DNA of 64,000 bases from Pseudomonas fluorescens (lineage in GTDB: Bacteria > Pseudomonadota > Gammaproteobacteria > Pseudomonadales > Pseudomonadaceae): assembly GCF_902497775.2 (NCBI RefSeq), contig NZ_OZ024668.1, forward strand, positions 2,751,826-2,815,825. The letters are read 5' to 3'. Numbering within the stretch: the stretch's first letter is position 1; every line of letters starts with the position of its first letter. The notes under the pieces were generated by a model. It was not told the origin of the DNA, made no database searches, and saw nothing but the letters and a program-made list of their open reading frames with translations. The translations under genes were made by a program, and so were the position numbers. Of the stretch, positions 26,071 through 35,695 are shown piece after piece.

Positions 26071-26469
26071 TCAAGGTTTGAATTCGTCGGCATAACACAC
26101 CGGCGAACTCCCCGGCCCCTGGCGCTCCAACTCATCCTCAAGCCACTGCGCCAGTACCGTGGCATTGTTGTGCGCGGTGTCCTTGCCGGCATACAGCAAG
26201 GTCACATCGCCCTGCCCGGCCATGCCCAGTAGCTTCCACCAATGCACAGGCTGGGCCGTCAGCTCCTGGCGATACTGCTCGGCAAAGCCGGCAAAATCCA
26301 TCTCTCCCTTGTGAAAAGCCTGACGCAACGCCGTTGAAGGCGCCACCTGCGGCAGCCACAAAGCCTGCAGCTGGTCCTTGCGCTTGTTGCGCGGCCACAG
26401 CCGGTCGACCAGCACCCGCTGGCCATCGGCGGCGTCCTGCGGGTCATAAACGCGTTTGCAGCGGATCAT
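26071..26469 (-). CDS. DUF488 family protein
   Basis: Encodes 132 residues. It has the DUF488 opening with VYDPQDAADGQRVLVDRLWPR and the later LLYAGKDTAHNNATVLAQWL. The family is common in bacteria, soluble and of unknown function. It is 36 bases upstream of the GNAT gene on the same strand and may be co-transcribed with it. Confidence 0.88.
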   Translation of the reverse strand: MIRCKRVYDPQDAADGQRVLVDRLWPRNKRKDQLQALWLPQVAPSTALRQAFHKGEMDFAGFAEQYRQELTAQPVHWWKLLGMAGQGDVTLLYAGKDTAHNNATVLAQWLEDELERQGPGSSPVCYADEFKP

Positions 26470-26597
26470 CGTTACGCTCCATCGGCAGGTCCTTTGATGC
26501 TAAGACTTTCCTTGACCGAGGTCACGGCACTGTCAGCGATTGTTTTTATCATGGCCGGGCAAGGCTAAACCCTTCCTGGTAACCCGGACCCGTCATC

Positions 26598-28214
26598 ATG
26601 ACCACCCCGACCCTGGCTGGCAGCCCATCGCTGGCCAACCACGACCCACGCCCCCGTCTCGATCACAAACCCGGCCGCACCACCCTGACCCTGTTCTTTG
26701 GCTTGCTCGTGGCCGGCCTGGTGTATACCGCCTGGAGCCTGATGCGCGACATCGACGCCACCGGCACCGTGGTCACCACCTGGACACCGTTTCTGCTGCT
26801 CGGCCTGGCATTGCTGATTGCCCTGGGCTTCGAGTTCGTCAACGGCTTTCACGACACCGCCAACGCCGTGGCCACGGTGATCTACACCCATTCGCTGCCA
26901 CCGTCGGTGGCTGTGGTCTGGTCCGGCTGTTTCAATTTTCTCGGCGTGCTGCTGTCCAGTGGCGCAGTGGCATTCGGCATCATCGCCTTGTTGCCGGTGG
27001 AGCTGATTTTGCAGGTCGGCTCCTCGGCCGGCTTCTCGATGGTTTTCGCCCTGCTGCTGTCGGCAATCATCTGGAACCTAGGTACCTGGTGGCTGGGCCT
27101 GCCGGCCTCGTCGTCACATACCCTGATCGGCTCGATCATCGGCGTCGGCATCGCCAACGCGCTGATGCACGGACGCGATGGCAGCAGCGGCGTGGACTGG
27201 ACCCAAGCCAGCAAGGTCGGCTATTCGCTGCTGCTCTCGCCGCTGGTGGGTTTTTCCTGCGCGGCGCTGTTGCTGCTGGCCCTGCGCATGCTGGTCAAGC
27301 GCCGCGAGCTGTACCAGGCGCCGGTGGGCAATACGCCGCCACCCTGGTGGATTCGCGGGCTACTGATTCTCACCTGCACCGGGGTGTCGTTCGCCCATGG
27401 CTCCAACGACGGGCAAAAAGGCATGGGCCTGATCATGCTGATCCTGGTCGGCACCCTGCCCATGGCCTATGCCCTCAACCGAACCATGCCGGCAGACCAG
27501 TCGCTGCAGTTTGCCGCGGTAGCCGAGGTCACCCAGCAGGCCTTGCAGCGCAGTACCGCGCACCCGGCACCGGCGGATCCACGTCAGACCCTCAGCGCCT
27601 TCATCCGCCAGCCGCAGGCCAGCGACGAGCTGCTACCGGCCCTGGCGGCGCTGGCCGGCATGATCGGCACCGAGGTCAAAGGCTATGGTTCGCTGAACAA
27701 GGTACCGGCAGAGGCCATGGCCAACGTGCGCAACGACATGTACCTGACCAGCGAGGCCATCCGCCTGATCGACAAGCATCAATTGGGGCAGTTCGATGCC
27801 GATACCCAGGCCAAGGTGCAGCTGTTCAAGCAACAGATCGACAGCGCCACCCGCTACATTCCGCTGTGGGTGAAGATCGCCGTGGCCATCGCCCTGGGGC
27901 TGGGGACCATGGTCGGCTGGCGGCGGATCGTAGTGACCGTCGGCGAGAAGATCGGCAAGACCCACCTGACCTACGCCCAGGGCGCTTCGGCGGAGCTGGT
28001 GGCGATGTGCACCATCGGTGCGGCGGACATGTACGGGCTGCCGGTGTCGACTACCCATGTCCTGTCGTCCGGGGTAGCCGGGAGCATGGTTGCCAACGGC
28101 TCGGGCTTGCAGATGCGCACCCTGTTCAACCTGCTGATGGCCTGGGTGCTGACCTTGCCGGCGGCGATTGTGCTGGCGGGGGGGTTGTATTGGGTGTTTC
28201 GGCAGGTGTTTTAG
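26598..28214 (+). CDS. pit: Pit-family inorganic phosphate transporter
   Basis: Encodes 538 residues of an inner-membrane, proton-coupled phosphate (metal-phosphate) transporter. The two inverted signature repeats are clear: GFEFVNGFHDTANAVATVIY near residue 75, and a second half with GVSFAHGSNDGQKGMGLIML and MYGLPVSTTHVLSSGVAGSM. A hydrophilic loop of about 130 residues separates the halves. A REP pair follows the stop. The 128-base gap upstream is divergent from the DUF488 gene and must hold both promoters. Confidence 0.93.
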   Translation: MTTPTLAGSPSLANHDPRPRLDHKPGRTTLTLFFGLLVAGLVYTAWSLMRDIDATGTVVTTWTPFLLLGLALLIALGFEFVNGFHDTANAVATVIYTHSLPPSVAVVWSGCFNFLGVLLSSGAVAFGIIALLPVELILQVGSSAGFSMVFALLLSAIIWNLGTWWLGLPASSSHTLIGSIIGVGIANALMHGRDGSSGVDWTQASKVGYSLLLSPLVGFSCAALLLLALRMLVKRRELYQAPVGNTPPPWWIRGLLILTCTGVSFAHGSNDGQKGMGLIMLILVGTLPMAYALNRTMPADQSLQFAAVAEVTQQALQRSTAHPAPADPRQTLSAFIRQPQASDELLPALAALAGMIGTEVKGYGSLNKVPAEAMANVRNDMYLTSEAIRLIDKHQLGQFDADTQAKVQLFKQQIDSATRYIPLWVKIAVAIALGLGTMVGWRRIVVTVGEKIGKTHLTYAQGASAELVAMCTIGAADMYGLPVSTTHVLSSGVAGSMVANGSGLQMRTLFNLLMAWVLTLPAAIVLAGGLYWVFRQVF

Positions 28215-28215
28215 C

Positions 28216-28270
28216 CATCGCGGGGCAAGCCCGCTCCCACAGGTATGTGCGAGCGGGCGTGCCCCGCAAT
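28216..28270. repeat. REP pair
   Basis: Two inverted copies of the GCGGGGCAAGCCCGCTCC palindrome, the second with a change (GCGGGCGTGCCCCGC), between the convergent pit and GST genes. It probably also serves as a transcription or mRNA-decay barrier. Confidence 0.85.
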
Positions 28271-28276
28271 AGGGCG

Positions 28277-28972
28277 CTAAGCAGGAATCTTCAACCCCCG
28301 CTCCACCGTCGGCCGCGCCACAAACGCCGCCAGCACCCGCTTGACGTTGGCAAAGTCATCAAAGCCGACCAGCTCACCGGCCTCGTAAAAACCGATCAGG
28401 TTGCGCACCCAGGGCAAAATCGCGATGTCGGCAATGCTGTACTCGTCCATCACCCAATCGCGCCCCTGCAGGCGCTTGTCCAGCACCCCGAGCAAACGCC
28501 GCGACTCGGCCACGTAACGATCACGCGGACGCTTGTCTTCATACGCCTTGCCAGCAAACTTGTTGAAGAACCCCAACTGGCCAAACATCGGCCCGATCCC
28601 GCCCATCTGGAACATCAACCACTGCAGGGTTTCGTAGCGCTTGGCCGGGTCCGCAGGCAGCAGCTTGCCGGTCTTTTCCGCCAGGTAGATCAGGATCGCC
28701 CCGGACTCGAACAATGCCAGCGCCTGGCCGCCCGGGCCATTGGGGTCGAGGATCGCCGGGATCTTGTTGTTGGCGCTCAGGGAGATGAATTCCGGAGTCA
28801 GCTGGTCATTGGTTTCAAAGCTGACCTTGTGCACCTCGTAGGCCAGGCCGATCTCCTCGAGCATGATCGACACTTTCACGCCGTTGGGCGTAGGCAGCGA
28901 GTACAGCTGCAGCAGCTCAGGCTGTCGGGCAGGCCATTTGCGGGTGATCGGGAATGCACTGAGATCAGTCAT
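28277..28972 (-). CDS. glutathione S-transferase family protein (YghU/YfcG-like)
   Basis: Encodes 231 residues. The N-terminal thioredoxin-like domain starts LLQLYSLPTPNGVKVSIMLE and has NNKIPAILDPNGPGG and the SG dipeptide in LFESGAILIYLAE. The all-helical C-terminal domain has the N-capping text YSIADIAILPWV. The TPNG pattern fits the Nu class, which has disulfide-bond reductase activity with glutathione. Single gene. Confidence 0.9.
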   Translation of the reverse strand: MTDLSAFPITRKWPARQPELLQLYSLPTPNGVKVSIMLEEIGLAYEVHKVSFETNDQLTPEFISLSANNKIPAILDPNGPGGQALALFESGAILIYLAEKTGKLLPADPAKRYETLQWLMFQMGGIGPMFGQLGFFNKFAGKAYEDKRPRDRYVAESRRLLGVLDKRLQGRDWVMDEYSIADIAILPWVRNLIGFYEAGELVGFDDFANVKRVLAAFVARPTVERGLKIPA

Positions 28973-29021
28973 GAGCAGGACCTTGGGCCGTAAGATGAGA
29001 GCGACACTGTAACCAGTTTTG

Positions 29022-29528
29022 TCACCGCCGCGCGACCATCACCCAGTCGCGATGGCGCTCCGGCCCGCATTCGAAAAACGCCTCGCCCACTTTGCTAAAA
29101 CCATTGCGCTGGTAGAAGCGGATGGCCCGGGCATTCTGTTCGTTGACGGTCAGGCGAATGCCGCCGCGCACCTGCGCCAGGGTGTCGTCGAGCAACAGCT
29201 GCGCGCCGCCCTGGCCATGTTGCTCGGGCAGCACATAGCAGCGGCTGAGCTCCGGCAGGCCGTCCGCCTCGGCAATTCCCAGCACCTCGGGCGCGTTGTC
29301 GACCAGGCTGTAGCCCACCACCTCACCCAGGTGCTCCAGCACCCGCAGGCGCTTGCGCGGGTTGAGCAGGTGCAGGACGAAATGCTCGGGCTGCAGCCGG
29401 GTGTCGATGTATTCCTGCAACGCCTGGGCGGCAGCGTCCGGCGGGCTGGCCAGGGCGAAGGTCTGGCCAGCGATGATGCTCAGCGCCTCGGCATCACTGG
29501 GCCGGGCAACACGGGTAGTGAATGGCAT
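29022..29528 (-). CDS. GNAT-family N-acetyltransferase
   Basis: Encodes 168 residues. It has the acetyl-CoA loop LPEQHGQGGAQLLLDDTL (Q-x-x-G-x-G/A type) and the closing NARAIRFYQRNGFSKVGE. The pattern resembles RimI/YhbS-like enzymes acting on small amines or protein N-termini; the substrate is unknown. Single gene. Confidence 0.88.
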   Translation of the reverse strand: MPFTTRVARPSDAEALSIIAGQTFALASPPDAAAQALQEYIDTRLQPEHFVLHLLNPRKRLRVLEHLGEVVGYSLVDNAPEVLGIAEADGLPELSRCYVLPEQHGQGGAQLLLDDTLAQVRGGIRLTVNEQNARAIRFYQRNGFSKVGEAFFECGPERHRDWVMVARR

Positions 29529-29586
29529 GCAGCAACATCCTGTCGAACGGGCGATCCGGCATGGTAGCCCGAACCCGGCGACGCCG

Positions 29587-30081
29587 TCAGCGCCGACGAA
29601 ACAACGGCCGCGGCTCGATCACCGAACGCCCGTACAGCACGCTCATGCCGGCCAGGCCCAGCAAGGCATCCTCGGCGCATTTGTCTTCCCGCACGGCGTA
29701 ACTGTCGAAGCCGCACTGGCGCATATGGCTGAGCTGGTCGCGCAGCACATCACCCACCGCGCGCAGCTCACCATGCCAGCCCAGCCGGGTGCGCAACAGG
29801 TACGCCTGGCTGTAGCCACGGCCGTCACGAAAGCTGGGGAAATCCACCGCGATCAGCGGCACCTGGGGCAGCCAGGCACGCAGCGGCTCGATCTCATCGT
29901 CCGGCCCCAGCCACAAACCGTCACGGCCCATGGGCCGCTCGGCGCGGCGGGCAATCCAGGTGGCCAGCGGCAAGATCAGCAGGCCATCGGGCAGCACCTC
30001 GCCGGGTTCGCGCAACAGCTGCCAGGGATCGTGCTCGATCAACTGCGCTTGACCATTGCGCAGGCCAATTACATTACGCAT
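29587..30081 (-). CDS. DUF934 protein, partner of the sulfite/nitrite reductase
   Basis: Encodes 164 residues of the DUF934 family (GEVLPDGLLILPLATWI, LIAVDFPSFRDGRGYSQAYL). These proteins are regularly encoded next to assimilatory sulfite reductases. Here the start overlaps the reductase stop by 13 bases, so the two are translated together. It probably assists electron supply or assembly of the reductase; the mechanism is not established. Confidence 0.9.
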   Translation of the reverse strand: MRNVIGLRNGQAQLIEHDPWQLLREPGEVLPDGLLILPLATWIARRAERPMGRDGLWLGPDDEIEPLRAWLPQVPLIAVDFPSFRDGRGYSQAYLLRTRLGWHGELRAVGDVLRDQLSHMRQCGFDSYAVREDKCAEDALLGLAGMSVLYGRSVIEPRPLFRRR

Positions 30082-31751
30082 ATCAGCTCCTCCGGGCGCT
30101 TGGTATAGACCCGTTCCTTGAAGGGTTCCAGGCCGACCCGGCGCACGGTGTCGACAAAGGGCTCATCCAGCTCGCGATAGGCGCAGTAGGTGGCGATGAT
30201 CTGTTCGATCACCTGCGGGATCTCGGCGGCGCTGAACGACGGGCCGATGACCTTGCCCAGGGTACTGTGCTTGCCCTGGGCGCCACCGAGGGTCACCTGG
30301 TACCACTCGCTGCCATTTTTATCGACGCCGAGGATGCCAATATTGCCGATGTGGTGGTGGCCGCAGGCGTTGATGCAGCCGGAGATGTTCAGGCTCAGTT
30401 CGCCCAGGTCGTGCAGGTAGTCCAGGTCATCGAAGCGGCGCTGGATCGACTGCGCGATGGGAATCGAGGTGGCGTTGGCCAGAGCGCAGAAGTCGCCACC
30501 CGGGCAGGCGATGATGTCGGTCAACAGACCAATGTTGGCCGTGCCCAGGCCCCGCTCGCAGGCCAGGCGCCAGAGTGCATGCAGGTCGCGCTTGCGCACG
30601 TCGGGGAGGATCAGGTTCTGCTCGTGGGCAATGCGGATCTCGCCAAAACCGAACTGCTCCGACCAGTCGGCCACGGCATCCATCTGCGCATCGGTCAGGT
30701 CACCCGGTGGCGAGGCATCGCCCGGTTTGGTCGAGAGCACCACGCTGGCATAGCCCGGCACCTTGTGCGGTTTGACGCAACAGGCCACCCAGCGGGCGAA
30801 GGCGTGGTCCTGGGCCAGGTGGGTGTCGTAGGCCAGTTCATTGTCGATGACGCTGTCGTAGGCCGGTGGTTCGAAGGCGGCGGCGACCCGCTGGAACTCG
30901 TCTTCGGTCAGTTGCGCCGGGCCGTCCTTGATGTGTTGCCACTCCTCCTCCACCTCGCGGGAGAACGCCTCGATGCCCAGCGCCTTGACCAGGATCTTGA
31001 TCCGCGCCTTGTACTTGTTGTCGCGCCGGCCATGGCGGTTGTACACGCGCAAAATCGCTTCGACATACGACAACAGGTGCTGCCACGCCAGCCCTTCGCG
31101 GATCTGCAAACCGAGGATCGGCGTGCGCCCCAGGCCGCCGCCGACCATCACCCGCAGGCACATCTGGCCACGGCCGTCGCGGTACAGGTAGAGGCCGATG
31201 TCATGCATCATGATCGCCGCGCGGTCTTCAATCGCCGAGCAGATGGCGATCTTGAACTTGCGCGGCAAAAACAGGAATTCCGGGTTGATGGTCGACCACT
31301 GGCGCAGGATCTCGGCCAGCGGCCGCGGGTCGAGCAGCTCGTCGGCGGCAACACCGGCAAAGGCTTCGGTGGTGATATTGCGCACGCAGTTGCCGGAGGT
31401 CTGGATCGCATGCATCTCGACCTCGGCCAGGCGCTGAAGGATGTCCGGCACCTGGGCCAGTTCGATCCAGTTGAACTGAATGTTCTGGCGCGTGGTGAAG
31501 TGGCCGTAGCCACGGTCGTACTCGCGCGCGATCTGCGCCAGGGTGCGCATCTGCCGGGCGCCGAGGGTGCCGTAGGGGATGGCCACGCGCAGCATGTAGG
31601 CATGCTTTTGCATATACAGGCCGTTCTGCAGGCGCAGGGGCAGGAACTCTTCTTCGCTCAGTTCGCCAGCCATGAACCGGCGCACCTGATCGCGAAACTG
31701 CGCCACGCGCTCGAACACCAGTGCACGGTCATACTCGTCATAGTGATACAT
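30069..31751 (-). CDS. cysI: sirohaem assimilatory sulfite/nitrite reductase
   Basis: Encodes 560 residues. Two nitrite/sulfite reductase ferredoxin-like half-domains are visible, and the Cys ligands of the coupled 4Fe-4S cluster and sirohaem are intact: CPGGDFC (C-x5-C) and GCINAC (C-x3-C) near residues 410-460. It reduces sulfite to sulfide for cysteine synthesis. The pairing with DUF934 favours the sulfite role over nitrite. It neighbours a sigma54 regulator of SfnR type, which also concerns sulfur supply. Confidence 0.9.
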   Translation of the reverse strand: MYHYDEYDRALVFERVAQFRDQVRRFMAGELSEEEFLPLRLQNGLYMQKHAYMLRVAIPYGTLGARQMRTLAQIAREYDRGYGHFTTRQNIQFNWIELAQVPDILQRLAEVEMHAIQTSGNCVRNITTEAFAGVAADELLDPRPLAEILRQWSTINPEFLFLPRKFKIAICSAIEDRAAIMMHDIGLYLYRDGRGQMCLRVMVGGGLGRTPILGLQIREGLAWQHLLSYVEAILRVYNRHGRRDNKYKARIKILVKALGIEAFSREVEEEWQHIKDGPAQLTEDEFQRVAAAFEPPAYDSVIDNELAYDTHLAQDHAFARWVACCVKPHKVPGYASVVLSTKPGDASPPGDLTDAQMDAVADWSEQFGFGEIRIAHEQNLILPDVRKRDLHALWRLACERGLGTANIGLLTDIIACPGGDFCALANATSIPIAQSIQRRFDDLDYLHDLGELSLNISGCINACGHHHIGNIGILGVDKNGSEWYQVTLGGAQGKHSTLGKVIGPSFSAAEIPQVIEQIIATYCAYRELDEPFVDTVRRVGLEPFKERVYTKRPEELICVM

Positions 31752-31850
31752 GGTTCGGACCTCATCAGGGAGGCCGTCACTATGGCTTTTGGGTGTACTG
31801 AGTTACAGATTCAGGTTGGGGGTATTTATACGGATCAGATGGACTTGAAG

Positions 31851-31903
31851 CATCGCGGGGCAAGCCCGCTCCCACCCTGTAGGAGCGGGCTTGCCCCGCG
31901 ATG
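31851..31903. repeat. REP pair with perfect 22-bp arms
   Basis: Two REP units face each other with 22-bp perfect arms (from CATCGCGGGGC to its complement) and a 9-base spacer. It lies between the reductase start and the 3' end of the sigma54 regulator gene, and would act as terminator or mRNA stabiliser for the latter. Confidence 0.9.
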
Positions 31904-31908
31904 AGGCC

Positions 31909-32982
<1,074 letters not shown>

Positions 32983-33125
32983 GGTGCATTCCTGGCAGTG
33001 AAAGCGCAGGGCCATAGTGCCCGAAACAAATTAGAACAAATAATTATTAATTAGCATTTATATATTCCAATAAGAGATATGTGTTTTGCACTGCTGCCCC
33101 AGCAACAGTCGCCCAGCAATCCGTG

Positions 33126-33141
33126 GCTGCTGGCCAGCAGC
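33126..33141. promoter_or_regulatory. 16-bp palindrome, candidate activator (UAS) site
   Basis: GCTGCTGGCCAGCAGC is a perfect palindrome about 64 bases before the -24 element at 33205. This is a normal distance for an enhancer-type activator site, and the sigma54 activator is encoded next to it. Binding by that activator is inferred. Confidence 0.45.
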
Positions 33142-33204
33142 ATCGATCCCCGAGAACATCCTCGTTGGCAACGTAGCCCAACAAATCCGGGGCCTGCAGC
33201 GCCC

Positions 33205-33220
33205 TGGCACGCATTTCGCT
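33205..33220 (+). promoter_or_regulatory. sigma54 (-24/-12) promoter
   Basis: TGGCACGCATTTCGCT matches the sigma54 consensus TGGCACG-N4-TTGC, with one change in the -12 block (TCGC) and correct GG-N10-GC spacing. The transcript would start near 33231, 26 bases before the hydrolase ATG at 33257. Confidence 0.8.
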
Positions 33221-33256
33221 CAAGCCTGGGCAAACGCACCGTGCAAGGACCTCTCG

Positions 33257-34480
33257 ATGACACTGCAAAAAACCTTCGCCTTCGGCCTGAGCCTGCTGGC
33301 CCTGTCGCTCAGCGCCGTGGCCGCTGAAACCTTCGCGCCCAAAGCCGACCCGCTGCAAGGCGATGGCCGGGTCTCGGCGTTCTACAGCTGGAGCCAGGCC
33401 ATCCCGGCCAGCCCAGGCAAACTGCTGCGCAGCGAACCCCTGGAACAAACCCTGAGCCTGCCCGGCGCCGCCTCGCAGTTGCGCATCCTCTACAGCTCTA
33501 CCGACGGCATCGACGGCAAGACCCCGGTGGCCGTCTCCGGCGCGCTGTTCATTCCCAAGGGCAAGGCGCCGGCAGGCGGCTGGCCGGTGGTGACCTGGGG
33601 CCATGGCACGGTGGGCGTGGCGGATGTCTGCGCGCCGTCCTGGGCCGGGCGCTCGTACCGCGACGTGCAGTACCTGGCGCGCTGGCTCAACGAGGGCTAT
33701 GCCATTGTCGCCACCGACTACCAGGGCCTGGGCGTGCCCGGCGGCCACCCGCTGCTGAACAACCGCATGGCTGCCTACGGCATCCTCGACGCTGCCCGCG
33801 CGGCGATTGCCGGGGTGCCGGGCTTGGCCAACAAGGTGCTGGTGGTCGGCCAGTCCCAGGGCGGCGCCGGCGCCTTCGCCTCGGCCGCCTATGCGCCGAC
33901 CTACGCCCCGGAGCTGGGCCTGAAGGGCAGCGTCGGCACCGGGGTGATCTACACCGTCGGCGCGAAGAACGTCGGCGAACAGGACCAGGACAAGGTCGAC
34001 GCCTCCCTGGCCTATGGCTTCTACACCCTGCTGGCAGCCCAGCAGTACGACCCGAGCATCGACCCGCGCGACTTCTACACCGACAAGGCCCTGCCGCTGT
34101 TCGAGCAGGCCCGCACCACCTGCCTGTCGTCGCTGGTGGCCGATGTGGTCGGCACCGGCCTGACCCCGGCCAACACCCGCAAGGCCAACAGCGGCGAGCA
34201 GCTCAAACCCTGGCTGGCGCAGGTGTCCTACCCAACCCTGAAACTCGCCCAGCCGATCTTCATCGGCACCGGCGCCGAAGACAAGACCCCGGCCGCCGCC
34301 ACCCAGGTAGCGCTGATGCAGGACGCCTGCAAGACCGGCTCGATCGTCGAAGGTCACTTGTACAAGGGCCTGGGCCATAGCGAAACGGTCAATGCCTCGC
34401 TCAAGGACTCGCTGCCCTTCGCCCGCAAAGTGTTCAGCGACCAGCCCATCGCACCGATCTGCAACCCCACCGTGCAATAA
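33257..34480 (+). CDS. secreted lipase-like alpha/beta-hydrolase
   Basis: Encodes 407 residues. A signal peptide ends after AVAA. The mature part is an alpha/beta-hydrolase with nucleophile elbow GQSQGG (near residue 200) and a late His in KGLGHSETVN, as in the secretory lipase (LIP) family. I chose ATG 33257 because AAGGA precedes it and a signal peptide begins there; the open frame runs further upstream without support. As first gene behind a sigma54 promoter with a sulfonate-type monooxygenase, it may cleave a sulfur-containing ester in the periplasm. Substrate unknown. Confidence 0.85.
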   Translation: MTLQKTFAFGLSLLALSLSAVAAETFAPKADPLQGDGRVSAFYSWSQAIPASPGKLLRSEPLEQTLSLPGAASQLRILYSSTDGIDGKTPVAVSGALFIPKGKAPAGGWPVVTWGHGTVGVADVCAPSWAGRSYRDVQYLARWLNEGYAIVATDYQGLGVPGGHPLLNNRMAAYGILDAARAAIAGVPGLANKVLVVGQSQGGAGAFASAAYAPTYAPELGLKGSVGTGVIYTVGAKNVGEQDQDKVDASLAYGFYTLLAAQQYDPSIDPRDFYTDKALPLFEQARTTCLSSLVADVVGTGLTPANTRKANSGEQLKPWLAQVSYPTLKLAQPIFIGTGAEDKTPAAATQVALMQDACKTGSIVEGHLYKGLGHSETVNASLKDSLPFARKVFSDQPIAPICNPTVQ

Positions 34481-34491
34481 GGACGCTGACC

Positions 34492-35691
34492 GTGAGCATC
34501 GAATTCTTCACCCGCCTGCCCTTGCACGGCGAAACCCAGTTCCTCCCTGGCGACCCGCGCAACCGCGGCGACTGGCATGCCGACGCCGACGACAGCACCG
34601 GCGCGGTCTCGAACTTTGCCGTGGGCGATCACTTCACCTACATCGACTACCTCGGGCAGATCGCCCGCGCCGCCGAGATCAACGGCTTTGGTGGCGCACT
34701 GATGGTCAACGCGCCGTCCGGTGAAGAGCCATGGACGGTGTGCTCGCTGCTGGCCCGCGAGACCCGTACCTTAAGCTACGTCACCGCCTTCCAACCCTTC
34801 CACTACACGCCCTGGGTTGCCGTGCAGCAGGCGGCGACCTACCAGCGCGCCAGCGGCAACCGCCTGGTGTGGAACATCATCAATGGCGGCTCGGATACGG
34901 TGCAGCGCCAGGTTGGCGACTTCAGCGACCACGATGAACGCTATGAGCGCGCGATCGAGTTCATGGACGTGGTCAAGGGCTACTGGCACTCGGAGAACTT
35001 CCACTATCAGGGGCGCTTCTACAAGGCCGAAGGTGGCGGCCTGCGCGGCCCGCAGAAAAAGGCCGAACTGCCGCTGATCTGCACCGCCGGCTCGTCGCTT
35101 GCGGCGCGGGAATTCGCCGCCCGCCACGCCGACTTCTACCTGATGCGGGCCGAGCACCCGAGCGAGATCCGCGCGCTGATCGCCGACATTCGCGAGCGGG
35201 CGCTCAAGCATGGCCGCAGCAATATCCGCTTTGGCCTGTCGATCGATGTCATCACCCGCGAGACCGAAGCCCTGGCCCTGGCCGAGGCCAAGCGCTTCTT
35301 CGACGAAGGCGTGGCCAAGGGCGCGGTCAAGGCCGTGGCCGCCCATGCCGGGCTGCGCACCGCGCGCAAGCTCAGCTACGAAAGTGAGTACGCGGCCAAG
35401 GATGAAACCCGGCCGTTCGACGACTTTTTCATCTACCCCAACGTCTGGGCCGGTTTCGGTTATATCGGCATCCCGCCAGGCCTGGCGCTGGTTGGCAGCT
35501 ACGAGAACGTGGTGGCGCGGATTCGCGAGTACAACCAGTTAGGCATCGACCTGTTCTTCCTCGCCGGTTACCCGCACCTGGAAGAAGCCTACCGCCTGGG
35601 CGAGCACATCCTCCCGCATTTTCGCAGCGAACGAGCGCCGCTCAAGCGCATCGACACCCAGGCGCCGGCCCTGCGTGCGGCAGGAGCCTGA
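34492..35691 (+). CDS. SsuD/SfnG-type FMNH2-dependent monooxygenase
   Basis: Encodes 399 residues of the luciferase-like flavin monooxygenase family. Family text includes GGALMVNAPSGEEPWTV, GNRLVWNIINGGSD and the C-terminal GVPPGLALVGS-like GIPPGLALVGSYENVVARI. These enzymes desulfonate alkanesulfonates or oxidise dimethyl sulfone with reduced FMN. It starts with GTG at 34492 after AAGGA, 11 bases after the hydrolase. A flavin reductase is not present in the cluster, so reduced FMN must come from elsewhere. The exact substrate cannot be assigned. Confidence 0.88.
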   Translation: MSIEFFTRLPLHGETQFLPGDPRNRGDWHADADDSTGAVSNFAVGDHFTYIDYLGQIARAAEINGFGGALMVNAPSGEEPWTVCSLLARETRTLSYVTAFQPFHYTPWVAVQQAATYQRASGNRLVWNIINGGSDTVQRQVGDFSDHDERYERAIEFMDVVKGYWHSENFHYQGRFYKAEGGGLRGPQKKAELPLICTAGSSLAAREFAARHADFYLMRAEHPSEIRALIADIRERALKHGRSNIRFGLSIDVITRETEALALAEAKRFFDEGVAKGAVKAVAAHAGLRTARKLSYESEYAAKDETRPFDDFFIYPNVWAGFGYIGIPPGLALVGSYENVVARIREYNQLGIDLFFLAGYPHLEEAYRLGEHILPHFRSERAPLKRIDTQAPALRAAGA

Positions 35692-35695
35692 GGCC

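Noticed and set aside
26540..28993. 817-codon plus-strand frame spanning the pit and GST genes
   Set aside because: Crosses two genes on different strands and a REP pair; the Pit and GST motifs are in other frames.
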